A stretch of DNA of 64,000 bases from PLanc-01 sp035342095 (GCA_035342095.1 DAOQWL010000020.1:7396-71395), one strand, 5' to 3'. Counted from the stretch's first letter, positions 9,286 through 18,730 are shown. Notes: a model not told the origin generated them from the letters alone. Translations and numbers: made by a program.

Positions 9286-9723
9286 ATGTTCATGGATCAG
9301 TGGTTTCCATTTTTTGACATGGGCAAGACCCTGGAGGAGATGGACCGGGTTCTCGGGCGGATGGGCAGGCCGCTTGGTCTGCGCAGCGTTCCGAGAGGCA
9401 CATTTCCCGCGATCAACATCTATCAGCAGGATGACGCCATCGTCCTGACAGCCGAGGCCCCGGGCCTTCAGCCCGAGGATCTGGAACTCACCGTGCTGAC
9501 CGAATCGGTGACCCTTGCGGGCCGCCGCCAGGAGGCGGATCGCCCACAGGACAACCGCTTCTACCGAAGGGAGCGTCCCAGCGGACCCTTCAGTCGCACG
9601 GTCGCTCTTCCGGAGAAGGTCAACCCGGATTCCGTCAAGGCCGAGTATCGCAACGGCGTCCTGACCGTCCGGATGACCAAGGCCGAGGAGGCCAAGGTCA
9701 GGAAGATTGCCATCAAGTCCTGA
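9286..9723 (+). CDS. Hsp20/alpha-crystallin small heat shock protein (first)
   Basis: 145-residue ATP-independent holdase chaperone that binds unfolding proteins in the cytoplasm. The alpha-crystallin domain spans about 40-140: PAINIYQQDDAIVLTAEAPG, then LELTVLTESVTLAGRR, the F-x-R-x-x-x-LP segment (FSRTVALPEKV) and the conserved YRNGVLTVRM, a variant of A-x-x-x-N-G-V-L. The aromatic N-terminal region (MFMDQWFPFFDM) is typical of the oligomerisation arm. GGGAGG is upstream of the ATG at 9286. A second ATG at 9292 is in frame. It is 43 bases from the second hsp20 gene and probably shares the sigma-54 promoter. Confidence 0.95.
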   Translation: MFMDQWFPFFDMGKTLEEMDRVLGRMGRPLGLRSVPRGTFPAINIYQQDDAIVLTAEAPGLQPEDLELTVLTESVTLAGRRQEADRPQDNRFYRRERPSGPFSRTVALPEKVNPDSVKAEYRNGVLTVRMTKAEEAKVRKIAIKS

Positions 9724-9766
9724 TGCCACGCTGCAAAAAAGCAGGGGATGAATAGGAGGTTTTTCT

Positions 9767-10159
9767 ATGGCTGTGGAACAGAAAACGACAGGAGCAGAGC
9801 AGTCCGAAGCGACCCGTCGGGATGGGCACGCTCGTTATTTCCAGCCTGCCGCCGACGTCATCGAGACAGCGGACGCCGTCCTCTTGAATCTCGATATGCC
9901 GGGTGTCGCCAAGGAGAACGTCGACCTGACGATTGATAAGGACATGCTGACCATCGTTGGGAGGGCTGATCCGGAACAGGCAGGCGAGGCCGTCTATCGG
10001 GAGACGCACGTCGGCGATTATCAGCGCCAATTCAGTCTGACCGCGGACCTCGATCCCGGCAATATCACCGCGAAGATGAACCATGGCGTCTTGACCGTGC
10101 AGATCGGCAAGGCCGAGCGGGCCAAGCCGCGAAAGGTCAAGATCGAAGTTGCTCAATAG
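9767..10159 (+). CDS. Hsp20/alpha-crystallin small heat shock protein (second)
   Basis: 130-residue paralogue of the preceding chaperone. The alpha-crystallin domain runs from about 28 to 128: PAADVIETADAVLLNLDMPG, then VDLTIDKDMLTIVGR, the F-S-L segment and MNHGVLTVQIGKA. Its N-terminal arm is Gln/Glu-rich instead of aromatic, so the two proteins may form different or mixed oligomers. A strong TAGGAGGT site precedes the ATG. Paired unequal Hsp20 genes in one operon are common in bacteria with thermal or redox stress responses. Confidence 0.94.
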   Translation: MAVEQKTTGAEQSEATRRDGHARYFQPAADVIETADAVLLNLDMPGVAKENVDLTIDKDMLTIVGRADPEQAGEAVYRETHVGDYQRQFSLTADLDPGNITAKMNHGVLTVQIGKAERAKPRKVKIEVAQ

Positions 10160-10221
10160 ATATCGGGCCAGACCCTGATGTGAAGTTCTTCACTGCAAAC
10201 GCATTGCCTTCATGCGATGTC

Positions 10222-10271
10222 GCCTGGATCGGCTCGTCGCCCACGCGGATGGCGCACGAGCCGATCCAGGC
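10222..10271. repeat. Perfect 16-bp inverted repeat downstream of the hsp20 pair
   Basis: GCCTGGATCGGCTCGT at 10222-10237 is repeated exactly in reverse complement at 10256-10271, with an 18-base loop that can itself pair (GCC with GGC). It sits 60 bases after the second hsp20 stop. It has no following T run, so it could be a factor-dependent terminator or 3' stabilising hairpin, or an operator for the next gene. Confidence 0.7.
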
Positions 10272-10457
10272 CGTATGAATCACCCTGAAACACCTGCCGG
10301 GACTCCCGCTCAACGATTCCTTGACGGTCTTCGTGTGTTCGTCTACAGTGACTGTTCAAGTGTGGGGTCTGACGGCTCGTGCGATCGGTTTCTTGCCTTG
10401 GTCGCCCGGGTCGTCCGGTTCGGCGGAAAAGGCAAGGGATTCAGAGGTGAATCGGCG

Positions 10458-13400
10458 ATGAAGGCGAATCCATCGAGACTTGCGGCGTGTCTTCTGGCAT
10501 TGGTGTCTTTGTCCGGGCAGGCGGCGACGCATCATAGTGACACCGACTGGTTCCGCGACGCGAAGTACGGCGTCTTCATGCATTTCCTGCCAGGCGACGC
10601 GGCGGGCTTGGCTCGCGTGCGCGAGTTCGACGTGGAGCACCTGGCTCGCCAGTTGGAATCCGCAGGGGCGAGGTACTTCGTCCTGACGCTGGGACAGAAC
10701 TCCGGCTTCTTCAACTCGCCGAACGTTGCCTACGACCGATGGACAGGCTACGCAGCGGGCGAGCGGTGTTCCACACGCGATCTGCCGCTGGATCTGTATC
10801 GAGTTCTGAACCCTAAGGGCATCCGCCTGATGCTCTATCTGCCTTGTCAGACCCCGAACGCCGACAAACGTGCACAGAAGGCCTTCGGACTGCCCGAAGG
10901 CCAGCGCGACCAGCCGATCAACCTGGAATTCGCGAAGAAGTGGGCGGAAGTGATCCAGGAGTGGTCCGACCGCTACGGAGACAAGGTGGCCGGCTGGTGG
11001 TTCGACGGCGGCTACAAATGGATCCACTTCAGTGAAGAGATCGCACAGGTCTACGCCGCTGCGGTCAAGCATGGCAATCCGAACGCCATCGTGACCTTCA
11101 ATCCCGGCGTCAGTCTGATCCGCCACACGCAGGCGGAGGACTACACGGCGGGGGAGTTGAACGAGCCGTTCGACGTGCTCCCCACATCGCGTTGGGTGGA
11201 CGGTTCCCAGTGGCATGCTTTGACCTATCTCGGTTCGCAGTGGTCCGCACGGGACACGCGGCATCCCGCGGAGCAGTGGGCGAAATGGGTCAGCACGGCT
11301 GTGTCCAAGGGCGGCGTCGTCACGCTCGACATGGGTCCGAACTGGGACCCGCAGGCCGGACCGATCGGTTCGCTCGCACTGGCACAGTTGGAGCAGGTCC
11401 AGGCCATTCAGGCCGCGGTGAAGGCGACGCTTGTTCTTCCCGATTCCGGAGCTCGCGAGAATCCCTCCCGTCTGGCGGTGGAGCTGCGGGCCCGCGACGG
11501 GCTGGCGAGTTTCTTCGCCAAGGCGAAGGCCGGCGGGAAAGTGACCGTCGCCTATCTCGGCGGCAGCATCACCGCCGCCAATGGCTGGCGGCCCCAGACG
11601 ACCGCCTGGCTGCAACAGCGATACCCGAAGGCCCAGTTCACGGAGATCAACGCCGCCATCGGCGGCACGGGTTCCGATCTTGGCGTCTATCGCCTTGGGC
11701 GCGATGTGCTCGCGCACCAGCCGGACCTGGTGTTCGTCGAGTTCGCGGTCAACGACGGCGGTGCCCCGCCCGAGCAGATCTACCGCTGCATGGAGGGCAT
11801 CGTCCGCCAGATTCGCCGGGCCGACATGGCTACCGACATCTGCTTCGTCTACGCGATGCACGACGGGATGCTCAAGGATCTCGCGGCCGGCCGGTTGCCT
11901 CGTTCTGCGTCCGCGATGGAGCTGATCGCAGATCACTATGGAGTTCCGTCCATCCTTCTTGCACAGGAAGCCGCCCGACGGATCAACGCCGGCGAATGGG
12001 TCTTCACGGCGCCGAAGCCCGAAGTTCCCGCCGATCCGAGCAAGGGAACGCCCGCGCGTCCGGCCTTTTCGTCGGACAGTTGTCATCCATACGCCGAGAC
12101 CGGGCATCGGCTCTACACCGAGGCGATTGCCCGCTCCTTCGAAGCGATGGAGAGTCTCGGAACCGCCGGGGCGCATTCTCTGCCGGCGTCGTTCACGCCG
12201 GATAACCACGAGGCCGCCAGACTCATTCCGCTGACTGACGCCATGCTGAGTGAAGGCTGGCGGACGCTCGACCCTCAGGGGGATCAGATTGCACGGAGTT
12301 TCTCACAGCGGCTGCCCGCCTTGTGGTGTGCGGACAAACCCGGCGCAACGCTGAGCTTCGCGTTCCACGGGCGTGCGGCGGCAATCTACGACCTGCTCGG
12401 CCCCGATGGGGGCGAACTGGAAGTGCTCGTGGACGACCAGCCCGCCAGGCCGGTCCGACGGTTCGACGCTTACTGCACGTATCACCGCCTGGGCACGACC
12501 TCGCTGCTGTCGCAGACGCAGGCGGCGGACCATACCGTGACGGTGCGTCTGACCGGCAACTCCTTCGACAAGGCCGAAATCCTCAGTCGCAATAAAAACA
12601 AGATCGACGATCCCGCGCGTTATGCGCCGTTGCGATGGTACGCCGGGGCGCTGTTGATCGACGGGGAATTGAAGCCCGATGGCGCCGCGAACCTCCCGAA
12701 ACGCCTCACCCGGGCACAGAGCTTCCTCGGTATCCACTATGATTTCCACGCCGGGCCGGACTGCAACGCGATTGGCAAGAACACCACCCGGGCGATGATC
12801 GAGAACATCATCGACCAGGTCCATCCCGACTACATCCAGACCGACTGCAAAGGCCATCCCGGGCTGTCGAGTTACCCGACGAATGTCGGCAATCGGGCGC
12901 CGGGCTTCGTCGGCGACCCGCTGCGTCTGTGGCGCCAGGTGACGGCCGAACGAGGCGTCGCACTCTACATGCACTATTCCGGGGTGTGGGACTCCGAAGC
13001 CATTCGTCTTCATCCCGACTGGGGCGTCGTCGACGCCGACGGCAAGACGAACGGCAACGCCACTTCGCGTTTCGGCCCCTACGTTGACATTCTGATGATC
13101 CCGCAGTTGCGTGAGCTGGCGGGTGACTACGGCGTGGACGGGGTCTGGGTGGATGGCGATTGCTGGGCGTCGGTGCCGGACCACAGCGAGCTGGCGCTGA
13201 AAGCCTTCCGCGAGGCGACCGGCATCAAGGATGTCCCTCGCAAGCCGGGGGACCCGCACTGGTTCGAGTTCCTCCAATTCCATCGCGAGGCCTTCCGCCA
13301 GTACGTACGCTACTACATCGCGGAAGTGAAGAAGACGAATCCCGAGTTTCAGATATGCAGCAACTGGGCGTTCTCCGACCATATGCCGGAGCGGGTCTGC

Positions 13401-14630
13401 ACGCCGGTGGACTTCCTTTCTGGCGACTATTCGCCGGACGACAGCGTCAACTCCGCCCGTCTGTCGGGACGATATCTCGCCCACCAGGGAGTGCCCTGGG
13501 ACCTGATGGCGTGGAGCTTCTCCCGCACGCCCGGCAAGGACGGGAAGAACCAGAAGAGCGTAGTCCAGTTGCAGCGGGAGGCCGCGGTGGTCCTCGCGCT
13601 CGGCGGCGGCTTCCAGGCGTACTTTACCCAGAAGCGGGATGGCTCGATCCGTGAGGAGACCGTGCCCGTGATGGCGGAGGTGGCGAGGTTCTGCCGGGCC
13701 CGACAGGCCCTCTGCCACCATGCGACGCAGGTGCCCCAGGTGGCGATGCTGTACTCGACCGCTGCGCATTACCGTCGGAACAATGGACTGTTCCACCGCG
13801 ACCTGGGCCGAATGAGCGGCACACTGCAGGCCCTTTTGGAAGACGGGCAATCCGTGGACCTCGTGGGCGAGCATCATCTGACCGGTCACATGGCGGACTA
13901 TCCGCTCATCGTCGTGCCCGAGTGGGACTATCTCGAACCGCAGTTCAAGGACGAACTGATCGTATACGCGAAAGCCGGCGGCAATCTGCTGCTCAGCGGA
14001 CCCGGGACCGCGGCCCTGTTCCAGGCGGAACTCGATGTTACGTTGGAGGGCGAGCCACAGTCGGCGAAAGACTGCCGGCTTGCCTACGCCGGCCAGGTGG
14101 CTGCCATCTGCGGCCAGGTGCAGTCGGTGAAGGTGGGACCGAAGTGCAAGACGTTCGGCCGGATTCAAATGGGCGATGGAGCCGATTCGCCTTCGCAGCC
14201 AGCCGCGTCCGTCACCGAGTTCGGGCAGGGCAAGATCGCGGCGATCTACTTCACGTTCGGCCAAGGCTACGTCGATGCGAGGACCGACCTGGCTCTGCAG
14301 TTCCTGAATGATCTGGTGCGCGAGCTGTTCCCGAAGCCGATGGTGGAGGTGAAGGGCTCGCACGAAGTGGATGTAGTGGTCAATCGCCTCGGTGGCAAGC
14401 TGATGGTGAACCTGGTTAATGCCGCCGGGCCGCACCGGACCGAGCCGATTGTGGAGTCTATCCCGCCCGTCGGCCCGCTCGACGTGACCATTCGTCAGGC
14501 TGCGAAACCGACGAAGATCATGCTGGAACCTGCTGGAGTCTCGCTGCCTTTCGAGCACCGTGACGGCGAGATCCACCTGACCGTCCCTCGCGTGGACATC
14601 CACGAGGTCGTGGTCGTTGAGGGACCGTGA
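10458..14630 (+). CDS. Secreted three-module carbohydrate enzyme: GH29-like, SGNH hydrolase, GH-like barrel
   Basis: 1390 residues with a signal peptide (ACLLALVSLSGQA). Module 1 (about 30-330) resembles an alpha-L-fucosidase-type GH29 barrel: WFRDAKYGVFMHFLPG, HLARQLESAGARYFVLT and WWFDGGYKW. Module 2 (about 355-560) is an SGNH/GDSL esterase: GGSIT with the nucleophile Ser, GGTGS, VEFAVND and SDSCHP carrying Asp and His. A beta-sandwich follows (about 600-740). Module 3 (about 755-1250) is a second barrel (GIHYDFHAGPD, DYIQTDCKGHPG, GVDGVWVDGDCW) with a GH42-like trimerisation-type tail. It probably removes acyl groups and sugars from one decorated polysaccharide; the substrate is unknown. 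GAGGTGA precedes the chosen ATG. Confidence 0.82.
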   Translation: MKANPSRLAACLLALVSLSGQAATHHSDTDWFRDAKYGVFMHFLPGDAAGLARVREFDVEHLARQLESAGARYFVLTLGQNSGFFNSPNVAYDRWTGYAAGERCSTRDLPLDLYRVLNPKGIRLMLYLPCQTPNADKRAQKAFGLPEGQRDQPINLEFAKKWAEVIQEWSDRYGDKVAGWWFDGGYKWIHFSEEIAQVYAAAVKHGNPNAIVTFNPGVSLIRHTQAEDYTAGELNEPFDVLPTSRWVDGSQWHALTYLGSQWSARDTRHPAEQWAKWVSTAVSKGGVVTLDMGPNWDPQAGPIGSLALAQLEQVQAIQAAVKATLVLPDSGARENPSRLAVELRARDGLASFFAKAKAGGKVTVAYLGGSITAANGWRPQTTAWLQQRYPKAQFTEINAAIGGTGSDLGVYRLGRDVLAHQPDLVFVEFAVNDGGAPPEQIYRCMEGIVRQIRRADMATDICFVYAMHDGMLKDLAAGRLPRSASAMELIADHYGVPSILLAQEAARRINAGEWVFTAPKPEVPADPSKGTPARPAFSSDSCHPYAETGHRLYTEAIARSFEAMESLGTAGAHSLPASFTPDNHEAARLIPLTDAMLSEGWRTLDPQGDQIARSFSQRLPALWCADKPGATLSFAFHGRAAAIYDLLGPDGGELEVLVDDQPARPVRRFDAYCTYHRLGTTSLLSQTQAADHTVTVRLTGNSFDKAEILSRNKNKIDDPARYAPLRWYAGALLIDGELKPDGAANLPKRLTRAQSFLGIHYDFHAGPDCNAIGKNTTRAMIENIIDQVHPDYIQTDCKGHPGLSSYPTNVGNRAPGFVGDPLRLWRQVTAERGVALYMHYSGVWDSEAIRLHPDWGVVDADGKTNGNATSRFGPYVDILMIPQLRELAGDYGVDGVWVDGDCWASVPDHSELALKAFREATGIKDVPRKPGDPHWFEFLQFHREAFRQYVRYYIAEVKKTNPEFQICSNWAFSDHMPERVCTPVDFLSGDYSPDDSVNSARLSGRYLAHQGVPWDLMAWSFSRTPGKDGKNQKSVVQLQREAAVVLALGGGFQAYFTQKRDGSIREETVPVMAEVARFCRARQALCHHATQVPQVAMLYSTAAHYRRNNGLFHRDLGRMSGTLQALLEDGQSVDLVGEHHLTGHMADYPLIVVPEWDYLEPQFKDELIVYAKAGGNLLLSGPGTAALFQAELDVTLEGEPQSAKDCRLAYAGQVAAICGQVQSVKVGPKCKTFGRIQMGDGADSPSQPAASVTEFGQGKIAAIYFTFGQGYVDARTDLALQFLNDLVRELFPKPMVEVKGSHEVDVVVNRLGGKLMVNLVNAAGPHRTEPIVESIPPVGPLDVTIRQAAKPTKIMLEPAGVSLPFEHRDGEIHLTVPRVDIHEVVVVEGP

Positions 14631-14652
14631 CATCGACTCTGGAGTCTCTTTC

Positions 14653-14669
14653 TCGCGGGAATGACAATC
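14653..14669. repeat. Half copy of a dispersed GGGAATGACAATC repeat
   Basis: TCGCGGGAATGACAATC recurs exactly at 45345-45361, where it forms part of a palindrome. It lies in the 74-base gap between two convergent genes, a usual site for dispersed extragenic repeats. Confidence 0.55.
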
Positions 14670-14704
14670 GGGTGTTCGGGACGTGCGGTGTCGCGCACAG
14701 GCTC

Positions 14705-15997
14705 TCACTTGACTTGCCGGCCGAAGCAGAAGAGGTGTTTGAAGCCTCGCAGGAAGACCTGGCCGTCGCTGATTGCCGGCGACGCATAGCACTGCTCGCC
14801 TAGTTCGAATTGCGCGACCCGTTCGAATCGTGGGCCGGGCTTGATGACATTGATCTGTCCATCGTCGTTGATGAGATAGACCAGTCCCTCGATGAGGACG
14901 GGGGAGGCGTGGTGCTTGCCCAGCTTCTCCTGCCAGTACACCTTCCCTGTGGCGGCTTCGTAGCAGAACGCGACGCCTGCGTTGTTGACGCTGAGCAGGT
15001 AGTCGCCCACGACGATCATGGAGGGGACATAAGGGGCGCCCTTTGCGTCCTGCCAGACGAGGTGTGTTTCCGTGACGTTGCCGGCGCCGTTGGGTCGGAT
15101 TGCGTAGATGACCTGCTTGGGCCAACTGCTGTTGATGAACAGCAGGCCGGCTCTTTCGCTGTAGACGGGGGTGGCGACGGATTCCTGAGAAGGCCCGTCC
15201 ACGGTCCAGATCTCTTCGCCCGTGTCGGGATCGAAGCTGGTGACCCGCCGATCGCCGCACTGGATCAACTGCATCCGGCCGGCCAGTTCGCGGATCAGAG
15301 GAGCGCTGTAGCTGATCCCTTTGTTCGTGCGTGGGACACGCCAGACGGTCTTTCCTCTCTCACGGTCGAGAGCCACGAGGAAGGAATCGCCCTTGCTGTC
15401 GCCGTCCAGGATGACCTTGTCTTTGTAGAGGACGGGCTCGTTGCTGAATCCCCACTCGCCGGCGTGGGTCCCAGGGCGGACCAGCCAGAGCTGCTCCCCG
15501 CCGGCCAAGTCATGGGCGGCCACGACGATATCGTCGCCGACGCGGAATGCGGCGTAGACCCGCTGGCCGTCCGTGGCAGGCGTGCCGGAGGCGTAGCTGT
15601 TCTCCTTGTGCAGTTTCTCCAGCGGCCCCTGGACGACGGTCTTCTGCCAGAGAATCGCTCCGGTTGCGCGGTCCAGGCACAGGAGCACTCGTTCCTGCGT
15701 CTCCGGCAGGGCAGTGACGGTGCAGACGCGGTTGCCCCAGACGATGGCGGAGGCGTGTCCGTAGCCGGGCATCTCGACCTTCCATGTCGCGGTCGCGGGA
15801 TCCCAGTTCGTCGGGATGTTCTCCTCTATGCACGTCCCGTCGCCTCGCGGGCCGCGCCAGCAGGGCCAGGACTCGCCGTGGAGAGTGCCTGGATCGATGG
15901 TAGAAGCCGCCATCGCGACAACCAAGGAAATCAGCCGACGAATGCTGCTGGTCCAAACAGTGTTCAAGCGTATGTGCGTTTTCTGCATAAAGTCCAT
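14705..15997 (-). CDS. PQQ-like beta-propeller repeat protein
   Basis: 430 residues, exported. An N-terminal hydrophobic segment (RRLISLVVAMAAS) is followed by the motif WPCWRGPRGDG that opens many planctomycete PQQ-repeat proteins. Propeller blades with the A-x-D-x-x-T-G-x-x-x-W pattern follow: CLDRATGAILWQK, ALDRERGKTVWRV, SFDPDTGEEIWTV and CYEAATGKVYWQE. The family shares the BamB fold, but no quinone-binding catalytic set is visible, so it is more likely a scaffold or binding protein than a dehydrogenase. The first ATG is used; a second lies 3 codons in. Confidence 0.85.
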   Translation of the reverse strand: MDFMQKTHIRLNTVWTSSIRRLISLVVAMAASTIDPGTLHGESWPCWRGPRGDGTCIEENIPTNWDPATATWKVEMPGYGHASAIVWGNRVCTVTALPETQERVLLCLDRATGAILWQKTVVQGPLEKLHKENSYASGTPATDGQRVYAAFRVGDDIVVAAHDLAGGEQLWLVRPGTHAGEWGFSNEPVLYKDKVILDGDSKGDSFLVALDRERGKTVWRVPRTNKGISYSAPLIRELAGRMQLIQCGDRRVTSFDPDTGEEIWTVDGPSQESVATPVYSERAGLLFINSSWPKQVIYAIRPNGAGNVTETHLVWQDAKGAPYVPSMIVVGDYLLSVNNAGVAFCYEAATGKVYWQEKLGKHHASPVLIEGLVYLINDDGQINVIKPGPRFERVAQFELGEQCYASPAISDGQVFLRGFKHLFCFGRQVK

Positions 15998-16202
15998 TTC
16001 TCTCCCTGTTGGCCCCGAGTAATCCTGACTGTAACTACTGCCTGTCGGGCCCTCGGTTCGAGACGAATTCCGAGACGGGTCGGAAACTGCTTGGGGTCGA
16101 TGTGCTCATGGATCTCCTCCAGTTCCGGGATGAACCGGCAGAGTCTCATTCTGTGCGTATCCTCCCGTGCGAACCGCTGTTCGGGGCGTGCGTTCCTGCC
16201 CT

Positions 16203-17882
16203 CTATCGACCTCGCCATTCGCCCAGGATACGTTTGAGACGGCGTAGGATGCCGTCTTTGGCCAGTTCGACCGGTGTGGTGGACGTGGCTCGCAGCTTCT
16301 CCAGGGATGCGGCGTTCTGAGCCGCACGGGTCGCCGCCAGGTCCGAGAGGACCTGGGGGATTTCCTCCCGCAACGACAGCAGGCGAGAAAAGGCCGCCCG
16401 GTTGAACTCCAGCAGTTCGCAATCGGTGGCTGCCGTCATGGTCGCGGCTCGCGGCAGGCCCGTCAGTAGACTCATTTCACCGAAGAGGGCGCCGGGACGC
16501 AGCTCGAACTCGATGGGTTTGGCCGTGTCGGAGTTCGTGATGGTCCCTTGCACGGTGCCCTTCACCAGCACATAGAACGATTCGCCCTCGTCGTTCTGGT
16601 GCATCAGGGTTTCCCCATGTGTGAACAGGATGCGTTTCACATCGCGAGCCACCGCCTTCATGTCGTCGCGACTGAGCATGCAGACGCCTTGGGCGTCCGC
16701 CACGAGCTTGCGTCCGAAGTCGCTGCGGACCAGATCGTCCACGATGGCCTCGATCTCGGACGCCAGCGGCGTTTCGATCTTCAGCGCGCGGGCCGTCTCC
16801 ATGAAGCTGTCCAGCAGTCGGCCGCTCATGGGGAAGGGGATCTCGATCCCGCGCCGGGTGAACTTGTACCAGATCATCCGCATCACGTCGCCCTCGATCG
16901 GCGTGCGCAGTTCGTATTGTTTCGTCCAGAAACGCAGCACGTAGTCGATGCAAAAATCCTTGAATCCGGTCACGTAGGCATCCGGGGCCGGGTGCTTTTC
17001 GATCTTGGGCACACAGTCAGCGGCCTCGAGCAACGCTTCGATAACATCGCCCGGCGCGTCGCCGTAGCTGGCTGAGATGGGGACCACATGCCGGCGCAGC
17101 TTCGTGGGCGAGGAAAAGTTGCGGATCGTCGTATCGGCGAGCTTGCCGTTGGGGACGATTACGATGTGCCCTCCTGTGGTGCGAAGACGCGTCTCCCGCC
17201 AGCTCACCAGGATCACCTGCCCGATGGTGTCATCCACCTCGATCCAATCGCCCACCGACATGGATCGACACGCGTGCAGGGACATGCCGGCCAGGAGATT
17301 GCCGAGGACCCCCTGCATGGCGAAACCGATGACGCCCGTGACGATGGCCGTCGAGGTCAGCAGCACGCCGATCTGGCGTCCCATCTGGTATTTCAGGAGT
17401 ATGAACACGATGCCGACGATGATCGCCAGGCGGAGCATGCCTCGGGTCAGCCGGCTCAACGGGCACCGGCGTCCCATCTGTGCGAACCCCTCGACGAAGA
17501 GCCCTTCACCCAACCTGACGATGCCGTACAGACCCCAGAACAACAGCCAGGGATGATGGAACTCCGACCATTTTGGCTGGCCGCGGTTGATCGCGTAGAC
17601 CAGCGGAATCGAGATCGCCAGCACGAGGATGGGGACCACGACGTAGTTCGCGAGCACGCCCACGAACTGCCGTCCTGTGTGTTGCTTCGCATCCAGGCCA
17701 TCCGAGGGGGTATAGCGACGGCGAAGCGGCGTTGCCAGGATATATGCCAGAAGCAACACCATCAGGCCGGTCACGACGTCGCGAACATAGGGCAACGTCT
17801 CCCTCAGAGGTTTGGGAGCGGCTGCCGTCGCCAGCAGGAGGGTCTGAACGTGCGTGGTCAGCGATGAGAGATGTTCGAGCAT
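16203..17882 (-). CDS. MscS-type channel with C-terminal cyclic-nucleotide-binding domain
   Basis: 559 residues. There are four hydrophobic segments between about 35 and 180. The pore-lining helix and MscS beta domain follow (GFAMQGVLGNLLAGMSLHA, then MSVGDWIEVDDTIGQV and VIVPNGKLADTTIRNFS). The soluble alpha/beta part runs to about 370. A cyclic-nucleotide-binding domain occupies about 400-510. Its phosphate-binding cassette FGEMSLLTGLPRAATMTA keeps the Gly-Glu and the Arg that contact the ligand, so binding of cAMP or cGMP is expected. The channel is therefore probably opened or tuned by a cyclic nucleotide in the inner membrane. It starts 9 bases after the hydrolase stop, with GAGGA upstream, in the same operon as a nucleotide cyclase. 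Confidence 0.9.
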   Translation of the reverse strand: MLEHLSSLTTHVQTLLLATAAAPKPLRETLPYVRDVVTGLMVLLLAYILATPLRRRYTPSDGLDAKQHTGRQFVGVLANYVVVPILVLAISIPLVYAINRGQPKWSEFHHPWLLFWGLYGIVRLGEGLFVEGFAQMGRRCPLSRLTRGMLRLAIIVGIVFILLKYQMGRQIGVLLTSTAIVTGVIGFAMQGVLGNLLAGMSLHACRSMSVGDWIEVDDTIGQVILVSWRETRLRTTGGHIVIVPNGKLADTTIRNFSSPTKLRRHVVPISASYGDAPGDVIEALLEAADCVPKIEKHPAPDAYVTGFKDFCIDYVLRFWTKQYELRTPIEGDVMRMIWYKFTRRGIEIPFPMSGRLLDSFMETARALKIETPLASEIEAIVDDLVRSDFGRKLVADAQGVCMLSRDDMKAVARDVKRILFTHGETLMHQNDEGESFYVLVKGTVQGTITNSDTAKPIEFELRPGALFGEMSLLTGLPRAATMTAATDCELLEFNRAAFSRLLSLREEIPQVLSDLAATRAAQNAASLEKLRATSTTPVELAKDGILRRLKRILGEWRGR

Positions 17883-17891
17883 AGCGATTCC

Positions 17892-18728
17892 TCAGTCACA
17901 GATCGTCAACCATTGTCCGGCCCGCGCGAGCAGGGCGCCGGGCGAGAGTCTCTGCACCTGCTCCTCCACGGCCAGCAACGTCTTGTCGTCGGCATTGGGC
18001 GCATGGTGGCCGAGGAGCACGCGGGGAATGCCCGCGGCCTCGGCGATTGCCAGGTCGTCCTCTCGGCAACTGTGCCCCCACCCGGCGAAGGCGTCCTTCT
18101 GTGCCTCGCCGAAGTGGGCGTCGATGATGAGCATGTCCGCGGGCCTCGGGGTCGAGCACATCGCCATGAATGCCATCTCGTCGGCTGGCGTCCGTTTTTG
18201 CCATTCGATGTCGGTGGCGAAGACCACTGACGCCTTGCCGGCGGCGTCGTCAATGCGATAGGCCAGACACCCGCCGGGATGGGGTACCGGGCACCCCTGG
18301 ATTCGCAGACCTCCGACCCGGATTCCCGCCATGGGAAATTCGGCGAACTCAAGCCGCGCGCTCATTTGCTTCCACGAGATCGGCCAGTACGGCTGGGCCA
18401 GCAGTCCCGTCACGGCGCTGCGGACGCCGCCATCGGCGAAGGTCGGACCGGTGAATAGGAAAGACCATGGTCTCTGATAGAGCAGCGGATTCATCGTCAG
18501 GCCGGCCAGATGGTCCAAGTGATAGTGCGAGAACAACACGGTCACTTCGCCAGGCTGTGTCTGGGCCAGTTGCGCCGCGACCGCTCGCATCCCGGTGCCC
18601 GCGTCGAGGACCAGTCGTTCGCCGCCCGAGCCGACGAGCAGCAGGGAGGTCGTGTCGCCGCCGAATTCATCGAAGCCGGCCCCGAGGGCGGGCTGGCTTC
18701 CCCGCATTCCGCCGATGAATAGACGCAT
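17892..18728 (-). CDS. Metallo-beta-lactamase-fold hydrolase, possible cyclic-nucleotide phosphodiesterase
   Basis: 278 residues. The metal site SHYHLDHL matches H-x-H-x-D-H (about 88-93). Further ligands are in VPHPGGC, the Asp in FATDIEW and a late His in LLGHHAPNAD. The overall order fits the RNase Z/PhnP/class II phosphodiesterase part of the superfamily. Position between a nucleotide cyclase and a cyclic-nucleotide-gated channel suggests it could hydrolyse the second messenger; this is inference from context. The cyclase stop overlaps an ATGA at 18734. The ATG at 18728, 8 bases after GGAG, is the better-spaced start. Translational coupling is likely. Confidence 0.85.
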   Translation of the reverse strand: MRLFIGGMRGSQPALGAGFDEFGGDTTSLLLVGSGGERLVLDAGTGMRAVAAQLAQTQPGEVTVLFSHYHLDHLAGLTMNPLLYQRPWSFLFTGPTFADGGVRSAVTGLLAQPYWPISWKQMSARLEFAEFPMAGIRVGGLRIQGCPVPHPGGCLAYRIDDAAGKASVVFATDIEWQKRTPADEMAFMAMCSTPRPADMLIIDAHFGEAQKDAFAGWGHSCREDDLAIAEAAGIPRVLLGHHAPNADDKTLLAVEEQVQRLSPGALLARAGQWLTICD

Positions 18729-18730
18729 GG

